NCBI RefSeq assembly: GCF_030164425.1
Contig: NZ_JASNJD010000014.1
Coordinates: forward strand, 1-64,000
Reading direction: 5' to 3'
Length of the DNA: 64,000 nt
Source of the DNA: Pseudodonghicola flavimaris
GTDB lineage: Bacteria > Pseudomonadota > Alphaproteobacteria > Rhodobacterales > Rhodobacteraceae
Part shown: piece after piece, positions 41,160-49,120 of the stretch
How the letters are laid out: every line of letters begins with the position of its first letter
How positions within the stretch are numbered: the stretch's first letter is position 1
The notes under the pieces: generated by a model
What the model was told of the DNA's origin: nothing
Databases searched by the model: none
The model's input: the letters and a program-made list of their open reading frames with translations, nothing else
Program-made: the position numbers and the translations under genes

Positions 41160-42935
41160 ATGAGTCTCGACCAGATCTTCGTTCTCGCGCTTGTGGGCGT
41201 TGTCTTCCTGAGCTTCATCCGGGAGATTTACCCGCCCGAGGTGACCGCGCTTGCGGCTTCGGCGGCGCTTCTCGCGACGGGGATTATAGAAACGCGGGAC
41301 TTCTTGTCGGTGTTCAGCTCGTCGGCGCCTATCACCATCGCGATGATGTTCATCATCTCGGCGGCGCTGGAGCGGACGGGTGTGCTGACGATCATCGGCG
41401 ACGTTCTGAAACAACAGGCGCGCGGCTCGTTCCTGCGGGCAATGCTGCTGATGATGGTCGGCACGATGGGCGCTTCCGCCTTCATGAACAACACGCCCGT
41501 GGTGATCCTCCTGACGCCGATCATGATCTCGGTCGCGGCTTCGGTGGGCGTGGCACCCTCACGCATGTTGATCCCTTTGTCTTTTGCCGCAATCTTTGGC
41601 GGCACGCTGACGCTGGTCGGCACCTCTACCAACATCCTGATGAGCGGCGTGGCGCAGGAGGCCGGACAACCCCCCATCACTATGTTCGAGATGACGCTGC
41701 CCGGGCTGATCCTGGCGGCCGTGGGCATGGCGTACATGATGTTCGCCGGACGCTACCTGTTGCCCGACCGTGCCTCTCTGTCGAGCCTTCTCGGACAGGA
41801 GGGCAAGCGTCGGTTCCTTGCGCGCCTTCTTATTCCGAACGGGTCCAGATACGTCGGTAAGCAGCTTGCCGATCTACCCTTCAACACCACCGAGACGCGC
41901 ATCCTCGACGTGGTCCGCGGCGAGGTGTCGATGCGCCGCACGATGAACGATCTGGTCCTTGAAGCCGGAGATCGGCTGGTCCTCAAGACCGGCACGGGTG
42001 AGATACTCGGGCTAAAGGAAGACGGGCAGATCGCATTTCGGGATCGCGAAGATCACGATGTCGAGCCGGTGACCGCCGACCAGACCATAACGATGGAGGC
42101 CAGTGTCGGACCGAAATCGCACCTGCGCGGGCGGCCGATCAAGGACCTTAAGCTGCGTCGGAAGTACGGCGTCTACCTCATGGCCGTACATCGACAGGAA
42201 CAGAACATCAGCCAGGAATTGCAGGACCTGCGCCTGCAGTTCGCTGACACGTTGCTGCTCGAGGGCCCACCCGAGGGACTTCAACGGATGATGGAGGATG
42301 GCGGTATCGTCAACCTGTCGACCCCGACCGAACGCCCGCAGCGTCGCGCCAAGGCACCCATCGCCATCGCCACGATCTTCGGTGTGATGGGGCTGGCCGC
42401 GCTGAACGTCATGCCCATCGCGGGCCTCGCGGTAATCGGAGCTGTCGTGGTGATGATGACCCGTTGCGTCGACCCCGAGGAGGCGTTCGACGCTATTGAC
42501 TGGCGCATCCTGTTCCTGATCTTCGGGATGCTTGGTCTGTCCCTTGGCATGGAGGAAACTGGCACCGCCCGCGTGATTGTCGAGGCGGTGGTGGGGGCCG
42601 TGGGCGGGATCGGGCCAATTGCTATCCTCGCCGCCGTCTACGTTCTGACCAGCGCGCTGACCGAGATGGTCTCGAACAACGCGGTCGCGGTGCTGATCGG
42701 GCCAATCGTCATCGCGCTGGCCATCGAACTGGGTTTCGACCCACGCCCCTTCATCATGGCGGTGATGTTCGCCGCATCGGCGAGCTTCGCCACGCCCATC
42801 GGCTACCAGACCAACACCTTCGTTTACGGCGCGGGCGGCTACAAGTTCACTGACTTCATCAAGGTGGGCCTGCCGCTTAACGTCATCTTTGCCGTGGTCG
42901 CGGTGCTTATCATTCCGATCTTCTTCCCGTTCTGA
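41160..42935 (+). CDS. SLC13/DASS-family permease with RCK-C (TrkA-C) domains
   Basis: 591 aa from ATG MSLDQIFVLALVG with GAGAG upstream. Transporter halves flank two cytosolic TrkA-C domains (residues 200-375: DVVRGEVSMRRTMNDLVLEAGDRLVLKTG in pattern). Signature motifs are FMNNTPVVILLTPI and a matching second copy EMVSNNAVAVLIGPIVI, plus LVGTSTNIL and PIGYQTNTFVYG. Family members carry sulfate or dicarboxylates with sodium. Being beside sulfate ABC genes, sulfate is a fair guess but not shown. Confidence 0.88.
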   Translation: MSLDQIFVLALVGVVFLSFIREIYPPEVTALAASAALLATGIIETRDFLSVFSSSAPITIAMMFIISAALERTGVLTIIGDVLKQQARGSFLRAMLLMMVGTMGASAFMNNTPVVILLTPIMISVAASVGVAPSRMLIPLSFAAIFGGTLTLVGTSTNILMSGVAQEAGQPPITMFEMTLPGLILAAVGMAYMMFAGRYLLPDRASLSSLLGQEGKRRFLARLLIPNGSRYVGKQLADLPFNTTETRILDVVRGEVSMRRTMNDLVLEAGDRLVLKTGTGEILGLKEDGQIAFRDREDHDVEPVTADQTITMEASVGPKSHLRGRPIKDLKLRRKYGVYLMAVHRQEQNISQELQDLRLQFADTLLLEGPPEGLQRMMEDGGIVNLSTPTERPQRRAKAPIAIATIFGVMGLAALNVMPIAGLAVIGAVVVMMTRCVDPEEAFDAIDWRILFLIFGMLGLSLGMEETGTARVIVEAVVGAVGGIGPIAILAAVYVLTSALTEMVSNNAVAVLIGPIVIALAIELGFDPRPFIMAVMFAASASFATPIGYQTNTFVYGAGGYKFTDFIKVGLPLNVIFAVVAVLIIPIFFPF

Positions 42936-42944
42936 AACACTTCA

Positions 42945-43343
42945 TCATGACATTCGCGCCGATATCGGCGCGATCCTCTCGACGAGGCGACGCTCCGCGC
43001 GCTCGAGCCAGTAGTGTTGCCCCGAACCTTTGATCCATTCAGGGGCCACCGGGAGGCGAGCGCGGCCGGCAAGATCGACGAGGACTGCTTCGTACTCCAT
43101 AGATGACAGACCGCAATCGCGATGCGGCAGAACGAGGATCCGAGGCGCCGTGTCGGGCGAGAGACGATTGCGCCACATGATGAAGTATCGGGGGCCCGCA
43201 AGCCGGACATACCACCCAAGTGCTTGGGCATTGCGGACCCACCCCTCTGGAAGGAACGGCTGAGCCCGCCGGGTCGGCACCGTTGTTGTGATACGGGAGA
43301 GAGCCCGGATCACCCACTCCCACTGCATCCCATCGCCGACCAT
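42945..43343 (-). CDS. Hypothetical protein at the end of the cys operon
   Basis: 132 aa from ATG MVGDGMQWEWVIRAL, directly after cysA (7 bp). Contents: RPVVPTRRAQPFLPEGWVRNA-like segment, YFIMWRNRLSPDTAPRILVLPH and EWIKGSGQHYWLERAERRLVERI. No domain recognised; no membrane helix. It takes the place where the CysA regulatory domain would be expected, but is not similar to one by eye. May be a separate sulfate-operon accessory. Confidence 0.6.
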   Translation of the reverse strand: MVGDGMQWEWVIRALSRITTTVPTRRAQPFLPEGWVRNAQALGWYVRLAGPRYFIMWRNRLSPDTAPRILVLPHRDCGLSSMEYEAVLVDLAGRARLPVAPEWIKGSGQHYWLERAERRLVERIAPISARMS

Positions 43344-43350
43344 GGCGAGC

Positions 43351-44070
43351 TCACGCTGCGGTGAACGACCGCACGAAGTCGGTGGCGGGCTTCGCACGGA
43401 TCTCGGCAGGTTTGCCGACCTGCTCGATACGGCCCATCGACATGACAACAACGAGGTCGGCCAGTTCCATCGCCTCCTCTTGGTCATGCGTCACGAAGAC
43501 AGTCGTAAGGCCCGTGCGGTCGTGAATCTCGCGCAGGCCCTGGCGCAGTTCCTTACGGACCTTCGCGTCAAGCGCGCCGAAGGGTTCATCAAGCAGAAGC
43601 ATCCGAGGTTCGATGGCCAACGCGCGGGCCAGGGCCACCCGCTGCCTCTGACCGCCCGAGAGCTGGTTGGGATAGCGGGTGCCGATGTCGGGGAGTTGGA
43701 TCAGGTCCAGCAGCTTGTTGACCCGGCGGCCGATTTCCGCCTCCGCCGGGCGTTCGTGCCGTTTGCGGGCCCGCAGTCCGTAGGCAATGTTCTCGAACAC
43801 GGTCATGTGCTTGAAGAGCGCATAGGACTGAAAGACAAAGCCCGCTCGACGTTCCTGCACCGACAGCCCGGTCGCATCCTGCCCGCCGAAGAGCACCCGG
43901 CCCGAGGTCGGGAATTCGAGGCCCCCGAGGATTCGCAACAGCGTGGTCTTTCCCGACCCCGACGGCCCCAGCAGCGCCACCAGGGCACCCGAGGGGATCG
44001 ACAACGACACCGGATGCAGCGCCCGCGTGGTGCCGAATTCCTTGGCCAGTTCCTCAATCTCGATGTTCAT
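43351..44070 (-). CDS. cysA: Sulfate/thiosulfate ABC transporter ATP-binding protein, short form
   Basis: 239 aa. Walker [13 protein letters not shown]-loop [21 protein letters not shown] (typical of CysA), signature [15 protein letters not shown], Walker [13 protein letters not shown] and the switch His in VTHDQEEAM are all intact. Usual CysA is about 350 aa; this one stops after the ATPase core and lacks the C-terminal TOBE-like regulatory domain. No frameshift remnant is seen downstream. ATP hydrolysis should work; trans-inhibition may be missing. Operon: sbp-cysT-small gene-cysW-cysA. Confidence 0.92.
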   Translation of the reverse strand: MNIEIEELAKEFGTTRALHPVSLSIPSGALVALLGPSGSGKTTLLRILGGLEFPTSGRVLFGGQDATGLSVQERRAGFVFQSYALFKHMTVFENIAYGLRARKRHERPAEAEIGRRVNKLLDLIQLPDIGTRYPNQLSGGQRQRVALARALAIEPRMLLLDEPFGALDAKVRKELRQGLREIHDRTGLTTVFVTHDQEEAMELADLVVVMSMGRIEQVGKPAEIRAKPATDFVRSFTAA

Positions 44071-44085
44071 GGATTTGGTCCTTTC

Positions 44086-44949
44086 TCAATGACGTCGCGT
44101 GGCTGCCAGCAGGTCCGCATGGCGCCATTCGAGCAGGGATTTCAGCAGGAGGGTCAGAAGCGCCAGCATCGCCAGCACGGCGGCCAGCGTGAAGGCCGCG
44201 ACCGAGAGGTACTCGTTGTAGAACATCTCGACCATCGTCGGCATCGTCGCCGTTTCGCCCCGGATCTTGCCCGAGACGACGGCGACCGCACCGAATTCGC
44301 CCATGGCCCGCGCGTTGCACAGCAGCACACCATAAAGCAGCGCCCAGCGGATATTGGGCAGCGTCACCGTGAAGAAGGTGCGCCAGCCCGACGCACCCAG
44401 CGTCAGCGCCGCCTCTTCCTCGGCCCGGCCCTGTTCGATCATCACCGGGATCAGTTCGCGTGCGACGAAGGGGAAGGTCACGAAAAGCGTGGCCAGCACG
44501 ATGCCCGGAAAGGCAAAGACGATGGGCATGCCGTTCGCGATGAGCCAGCCGCCCAGCGTGGAATTCGCACCGAAAAGCAGGACCAGCATCAGGCCCGCCA
44601 CGACCGGCGAGACCGAGAATGGCAAGTCGATCAGCGTGATCAGAAAGGCCTTGCCCCGGAAGTCGAACTTGGTGATCGCCCAGGCGGCCGCGATGCCGAA
44701 GACGGCGTTGATCGGCACGGCGATTGCCGCGATGGTCAGCGTCATGCGGATCGCGGCCTGTGCATCGGGCAGGCGCAGCGCGTCGACCGTCGCCCCCCAG
44801 CCTTGCCGGAGCGCCTCCACGAAGACGGTGACAAGAGGCGCGAAGAGGAAGAGCGCCACGAAAACGAGCGAGAGGCCGATCAGCAGGCTGCGGATCAGCA
44901 CCGGCTCGGTGGTGACGGGCACGGGGGGTGTCAGAGCGATGTCAGACAT
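44086..44949 (-). CDS. cysW: Sulfate ABC transporter permease CysW
   Basis: 287 aa, six or so membrane helices. The EAA coupling loop (AEEEAALTLGASGWRTFFTVTLPNI, in part EAALTLGASGWRTFF) and CysW-like FNEYLSVAAFTLAAVL near the end are present (YNEYLSVAAFTLAA). It pairs with CysT to form the membrane channel. It overlaps the small membrane gene by 8 bp. Confidence 0.93.
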   Translation of the reverse strand: MSDIALTPPVPVTTEPVLIRSLLIGLSLVFVALFLFAPLVTVFVEALRQGWGATVDALRLPDAQAAIRMTLTIAAIAVPINAVFGIAAAWAITKFDFRGKAFLITLIDLPFSVSPVVAGLMLVLLFGANSTLGGWLIANGMPIVFAFPGIVLATLFVTFPFVARELIPVMIEQGRAEEEAALTLGASGWRTFFTVTLPNIRWALLYGVLLCNARAMGEFGAVAVVSGKIRGETATMPTMVEMFYNEYLSVAAFTLAAVLAMLALLTLLLKSLLEWRHADLLAATRRH

Positions 44950-45175
44950 GGCTCGCCCCCCTGTTCGGTCGCGGCGCCAGATACGGCAGCAAGGCGAAGA
45001 TCAGCGCCAACACGGGCCCGCCGACAAACCACAGGACCAGGACGGACCAAAGAGGTTTGCCGGTCAGGATCGCGGCGCCGATCAGCGGCAGCGCCGACAT
45101 CATGCCGAGCGCCACAGCGGCCATGCCCGAGCCCTCGGGCGCGTAATCATCGTGTCGGGGGCGGTTGATGTGCAT
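44942..45175 (-). CDS. Small two-helix membrane protein inside the sulfate operon
   Basis: 77 aa from ATG MHINRPRHDDYAPEG. Two hydrophobic helices (about 17-37 and 42-64: MAAVALGMMSALPLIGAAIL, then SVLVLWFVGGPVLALIFALL) with a short polar tail. It lies between cysT (start 2 bp from the cysT stop) and cysW (8-bp overlap), so it is translated with both. Not part of textbook sulfate transporters; could be an extra subunit or stability factor. Confidence 0.7.
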   Translation of the reverse strand: MHINRPRHDDYAPEGSGMAAVALGMMSALPLIGAAILTGKPLWSVLVLWFVGGPVLALIFALLPYLAPRPNRGASHV

Positions 45176-45176
45176 G

Positions 45177-46016
45177 TCAGACAAGTCCGATCCTCCGTCT
45201 GCTCCAGGTCTGGATGGCGTTGATGGCAAGCAGCATCGCGAAGGAGATGATCAGCATCGCGATGCCGATCGCGGCGGCGGCGTCGTAATTGTACTCTTCA
45301 AGCCGGATCACGATCAGCAGCGGCGCAATCTCGGTCAGGTTCGGGATGTTGCCCGCGATGAAGATGACCGAGCCGTATTCACCGACCGACCGCGCCAGCG
45401 CGAGCGCGAAGCCGGTCAGCAGAGCGGGCGTCAGCGTGGGCAGGATCACCCGGCGCAGCGTGTAGGCGCGGCGGGCGCCGAGCGTGGCGGAAACCTCCTC
45501 GAGATCCGCCTCCAGCTCCTCGATGACCGGCTGGACGGTGCGCACAACAAAGGGCAGCCCGATGAAGACAAGGGCGACCCAGATGCCCACCTCGGTGTAG
45601 GCGACCTGGAGGCCGAGCGGCGCCAGCGCCTGCCCGAAGACGCCGTTCGGGGCGTAAAGCGCGGTCAGCGCGATACCCGCCACTGCCGTGGGCAGCGCGA
45701 AAGGCAGGTCCACCGCCGCATCGATGAAGCGGCGGCCCCAGAAACGATAGCGCACCAGCACCCAGGCCAGCATGAGCCCGAAGACGAGGTTGAACAGCGA
45801 CGCAATCAGCGCCGCACGGAAGGAAAGCGACAGCGCGGACCAGATCCGGCGCGAATTCAGCATCTCCCACAGATCGGCCGGGCCGATCATCAGACCGCGG
45901 CCCAGAAGCGCCCCGATGGGAAGAAGGACCACGATGGATAGCACCGTCATCATGATCCCGAAGCTCAGCCCAAACCCCGGAAGGGGTGAGGGCGAGCGGA
46001 GAATACCCGCCCTCAT
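45177..46016 (-). CDS. cysT: Sulfate ABC transporter permease CysT (CysU)
   Basis: 279 aa, six membrane helices. Diagnostic parts: SLSFRAALIASLFNLVFGLMLAW (read as SLFNLVFGLMLAWVL), DLPFALPTAVAGIALTALY and the EAA loop EEVSATLGARRAYTLRRVILP in pattern. Partner of CysW. The sbp stop is 3 bp before its start, so periplasmic binding protein and permease are co-transcribed. Confidence 0.93.
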   Translation of the reverse strand: MRAGILRSPSPLPGFGLSFGIMMTVLSIVVLLPIGALLGRGLMIGPADLWEMLNSRRIWSALSLSFRAALIASLFNLVFGLMLAWVLVRYRFWGRRFIDAAVDLPFALPTAVAGIALTALYAPNGVFGQALAPLGLQVAYTEVGIWVALVFIGLPFVVRTVQPVIEELEADLEEVSATLGARRAYTLRRVILPTLTPALLTGFALALARSVGEYGSVIFIAGNIPNLTEIAPLLIVIRLEEYNYDAAAAIGIAMLIISFAMLLAINAIQTWSRRRIGLV

Positions 46017-46019
46017 GTC

Positions 46020-47150
46020 TTACTCCTCGTAGATCTGATCGAAGATTCGGCCTTCGCCGAAATACTCGGGCTGCACCACGGGCCAGCCGCCGAAATCCGC
46101 GATGGTGACCAGCTCAACCTCGGGAAACCGCGCAGCGTCCTCGGGGGCGGCCTGCGACGTGTCCCAGGCGCGGTAGTAGTGGCTAAGCGCCAGCGCCTGC
46201 GCCTCGGGGCTGTAGAGATGCTGGAGATAGGCCTCGGCTGCCGCCCGCTGCGCGTCGGAGGTGATGTTGCCATCCACCAGCGTCACCGGCGGCTCGGCCA
46301 GGATCGAGACCGAAGGCACGACGATGTCGAAGGCATCCTCGCCCAGTTCCGCCAACGCGAGGAAGGCCTCGTTCTCCCAAGCCAGCAGCACGTCGCCGAT
46401 GCCCCGCTGGGTGAATGTCGTGGTCGACCCGCGCGCCCCGGTGTCCAGCACCGGCACGTTCCGATACATTGCGCCGACGAACTCGGCCGGATCCAGGTCG
46501 TTCCGCTCGGCATAGGCCCAGGCTGCAAGGAAATTCCAGCGCGCGCCGCCGCTCGTCTTGGGGTTCGGGGTTATGACCTGCACGCCATCGGCGACGAGGT
46601 CGTCCCAATCCTCGATGCCGCGCGGATTGCCTTCGCGCACCAGGAACACGATGGTCGAGGTGTAGGGTGAGGAGTTGTGCGGCAGCCGCGACTGCCAGTC
46701 GGCCGGGAAAAGACCCGTGCGTTCCGAAATCGCGTCGATATCCGCTGACAAGGCCAACGTCACGACGGTCGCCTCCAGCCCGTCGATCACGGCACGCGCC
46801 TGTGCGCCTGCCCCGCCATGGGATTGCCGGATGGTAACCGGCGCGTTGCCCTGCGCGGTCCACCACGCGTTGAAGAGCTCGTTATATTCCCGGTAGAACT
46901 CGCGGGTCGGGTCGTAGGAGACGTTCAGGATCTCGATACTATCTTGCGCTGCCGCGGGGGTCGTGCCGCCAAAGGCAAGCACAAGACCCGTCAATCCTGC
47001 CAGCAGACCGCCGCGCAGATGACCGCCGGTCAGGGCCTTGCGGAACGCAGAGTGAAAACTGACCGTCTCGCTCGACCTTGGGGTCGCGACTGGATGCCCC
47101 GACAGGCGCGCATGGCCTGCCTCGAACACGCCACCAGCGCCGCCTGACAC
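46020..47150 (-). CDS. sbp: Periplasmic sulfate-binding protein
   Basis: 376 aa, GTG start. A hydrophobic signal segment [14 protein letters not shown] with a TPAAAQ-D cleavage context follows a long basic N-terminus. The mature part starts [19 protein letters not shown], the sulfate-binding family signature, with [31 protein letters not shown] and [15 protein letters not shown]-like motif ([15 protein letters not shown]). It delivers sulfate to CysTWA. First gene of the operon. Confidence 0.92.
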   Translation of the reverse strand: MSGGAGGVFEAGHARLSGHPVATPRSSETVSFHSAFRKALTGGHLRGGLLAGLTGLVLAFGGTTPAAAQDSIEILNVSYDPTREFYREYNELFNAWWTAQGNAPVTIRQSHGGAGAQARAVIDGLEATVVTLALSADIDAISERTGLFPADWQSRLPHNSSPYTSTIVFLVREGNPRGIEDWDDLVADGVQVITPNPKTSGGARWNFLAAWAYAERNDLDPAEFVGAMYRNVPVLDTGARGSTTTFTQRGIGDVLLAWENEAFLALAELGEDAFDIVVPSVSILAEPPVTLVDGNITSDAQRAAAEAYLQHLYSPEAQALALSHYYRAWDTSQAAPEDAARFPEVELVTIADFGGWPVVQPEYFGEGRIFDQIYEE

Positions 47151-47170
47151 CTAAATAACGACAGACTTAA

Positions 47171-47216
47171 TCGTGATTAGCAAAGGAAGAATCACGCTCT
47201 TTTTGGTCGTGATTTT
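47171..47216. promoter_or_regulatory. Repeated TCGTGATT sites upstream of sbp
   Basis: TCGTGATTAG (47171-47180), AATCACG (47190-47196, opposite strand) and TCGTGATTTT (47207-47216) are three copies of one half-site in the 72-bp gap between the Rrf2 gene and sbp. They are the best candidates for an Rrf2 operator controlling the sulfate operon. Confidence 0.5.
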
Positions 47217-47222
47217 AGAAGA

Positions 47223-47690
47223 TCATTCTCCGGCAGCGGGTTCCGGCAAGCCGAAGCTTTCCAAGGGCCTCGCATCCTTCTGGAGATCTGCGACCGTGAG
47301 CGATTCGATCATCAGGATGTAGGTGGCGTAGAAGCCTCCGAAGACAGCGCGCACCCGGCAGGTCTGTTCGTCGGTGCAATCCTCGCAGCGCTGGTAAGCT
47401 TTGCGCGACAGGCAAGGCAGCGGCGCCATCGGGCCGTCGATCAGGCGCAGCACTTCGGCCAGCGAGACGCGTCTGGCTTCCTTGATCATCTCGTATCCGC
47501 CCTTGCGACCCCGGCGGCTCCCGATCAGCCCGGCGCGCTTGAGATCGAGCAAGATGTGCTCGAGGAACCGTTTCGGCGCGCCGGAGCGTTCTGCGATCTC
47601 TTCGATGCGCAGGGCTGTGCCTTCACCAGCCTTTTCATCGGCGAGCACCATGAGGGCTTTGAGCGCGTACTTGGTCTTGTGGGTGATCAT
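47223..47690 (-). CDS. Rrf2-family regulator with Cys cluster
   Basis: 155 aa from ATG MITHKTKYALKALMVLADE (TAGGA upstream), the standard Rrf2 start. A winged helix with ERSGAPKRFLEHILLDLKRAGL and SRRGRKGGYE is complete. A cysteine set C-x8-C-x2-C-x5-C (around PLPCLSRKAYQRCEDC and EQTC) could hold an iron-sulfur cluster; spacing differs from IscR and NsrR. It sits just upstream of and co-directional with the sulfate operon, suggesting sulfur- or cysteine-dependent control. Confidence 0.88.
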   Translation of the reverse strand: MITHKTKYALKALMVLADEKAGEGTALRIEEIAERSGAPKRFLEHILLDLKRAGLIGSRRGRKGGYEMIKEARRVSLAEVLRLIDGPMAPLPCLSRKAYQRCEDCTDEQTCRVRAVFGGFYATYILMIESLTVADLQKDARPLESFGLPEPAAGE

Positions 47691-47863
47691 CGGTCCTAAG
47701 TGGCTCTCAAAACTGCGACTAACAAGATCAACATTATCAGGTTTTGTGCACAAAGCGAGGGCGAACACATAAACACGATAAAGATGATCGACATTTAAGA
47801 GAATTGTGGCATCCTTGCCCCGACTCGAAGGTGACAGCCTGTAACGGCCAGAGAGGAGGCGCG

Positions 47864-48343
47864 ATGACATTCGACCGGATCGATCTGAAGATTCTCGACA
47901 TCCTGCAGCGGGATGCGACCGTTCCGGTCGCCCGCATCGCCGACAAGGTGGGTCTGTCGCAGACGCCCTGCTGGAAGCGCATCCAGAAGCATGAAGAGGC
48001 TGGTGTCATCCGCGCCCGCGTGGCCTTGCTGAACCCTGACGCGCTTGGGCTTTCGTTGACAGCCTTCGTGATGGTCGAAGCCATCGATCATACGGCAGAA
48101 TGGCGCACAGAGTTCCTTACCGTCACTGAGACGCTCGAGCCGGTTCGCGACATCTATCGTCTCGCCGGAACCCATGACTTCATGCTGCGAGTGGTCGTGC
48201 CCGACATGCCGGCATTTGACGCATTCTACGACACCCTGACATCAAGCATCAGGTTGCGGAGCGTGAGTTCGGTTTTCGCCCTCGAACAGGTGAAAGCCTG
48301 CACGGCGCTGCCATTGTCGGGGCTGTTTCCAAGTCCGAACTAG
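47864..48343 (+). CDS. Lrp/AsnC-family regulator
   Basis: 159 aa from ATG MTFDRIDLKILDILQRDATV with GAGAGGAGG upstream. The HTH (VGLSQTPCWKRIQKHEEAGVI in pattern) and the RAM sensor domain (VMVEAIDHTAEW, then VRDIYRLAGTHDFMLRVVV) are both intact. Divergent from the Rrf2 gene. Such regulators sense amino acids; a sulfur amino-acid ligand would fit the neighbours but is only a guess. Confidence 0.9.
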   Translation: MTFDRIDLKILDILQRDATVPVARIADKVGLSQTPCWKRIQKHEEAGVIRARVALLNPDALGLSLTAFVMVEAIDHTAEWRTEFLTVTETLEPVRDIYRLAGTHDFMLRVVVPDMPAFDAFYDTLTSSIRLRSVSSVFALEQVKACTALPLSGLFPSPN

Positions 48344-48368
48344 GCTCAGTTACTTCGTGGGCCTTTTT
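48343..48368 (+). terminator. Rho-independent terminator after the Lrp gene
   Basis: GGCTCA (48343-48348) pairs with TGGGCC (48358-48363, one G-T pair) and is followed by TTTTT. It starts at the Lrp stop codon. Confidence 0.65.
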
Positions 48369-48418
48369 GCACACAAGGAGAGTCGTGGCCTCGCAACACG
48401 TTCACACCCGATTGTCTT

Positions 48419-49120
48419 CTAGCCTACGGCGACCCCAAAGAGCGCACCGACCCCGGCTGTCGCCGCCATTGCAAGCGCTCCCCATAGCGTGACCCGCGCG
48501 GCCCCACGGACGACGCCTGCGCCGCCGGCCGAAGCGCCCAATCCGCCAAGAACCGCAAGGCCGAGGATCGTCGATCCAGCCACCAGGGGAGCGATCTGCG
48601 CCTCCGAGACCAGCAGCACGACGATCAGGGGTAGCACCGCCCCAGCTGCGAAGGTCAGTGCGGACACCAGAGCCGCCTGGATAGGGCGGGCCGTCACGGT
48701 TTCCGAAATGCCGAGCTCATCGCGCGCATGCGATCCGAGCGCGTCGCGTTCAGTCAGTTGCACGGCCACCTTTTCAGCCAGGTCGCGGTCCAGCCCCCTT
48801 TCAACATAAATCCGGGTTAGTTCCTCGAGCTCGGCCTCGGGCGTTTCCTCGAGTTCACGGCTCTCTCGGGCGAGGTCCGCCTGTTCGGCGTCAGTTTGCG
48901 AGCTGACCGAGACATACTCCCCCGCCGCCATGGACATCGCGCCAGCCATAAGCCCGGCCAGCCCGGCGATCATGACCTCGGGCTTGCCGGAGCCCGCTGC
49001 GGCGACGCCGACGACGAGGCTCGCGGTCGAGACAAGACCGTCATTGGCGCCAAGAACGGCGGCCCGCAGCCAGCCGATGCGATGCACCATATGGATTTCA
49101 GAATGTGATAGACGGCTCAT
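48419..49120 (-). CDS. VIT1/CCC1-family iron/manganese transporter
   Basis: 233 aa. N-terminal LRAAVLGANDGLVSTASLVVG, then GEYVSVSSQTDAEQADLARE, is the VIT signature, with a Glu-rich cytosolic metal-binding segment (SRELEETPEAELEELTRIYVERGL in pattern) and three C-terminal helices. Family members export or sequester Fe(II) or Mn(II). Its start overlaps the stop of the P1B ATPase gene by 4 bp, so both metal transporters are made from one transcript. Confidence 0.9.
   Translation of the reverse strand: MSRLSHSEIHMVHRIGWLRAAVLGANDGLVSTASLVVGVAAAGSGKPEVMIAGLAGLMAGAMSMAAGEYVSVSSQTDAEQADLARESRELEETPEAELEELTRIYVERGLDRDLAEKVAVQLTERDALGSHARDELGISETVTARPIQAALVSALTFAAGAVLPLIVVLLVSEAQIAPLVAGSTILGLAVLGGLGASAGGAGVVRGAARVTLWGALAMAATAGVGALFGVAVG

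Noticed and set aside
43288-45168. 626-codon open frame opposite cysA and cysW
   Set aside because: Translation is a low-complexity Gln/Arg/His-rich string typical of an antisense frame; it spans several real genes.
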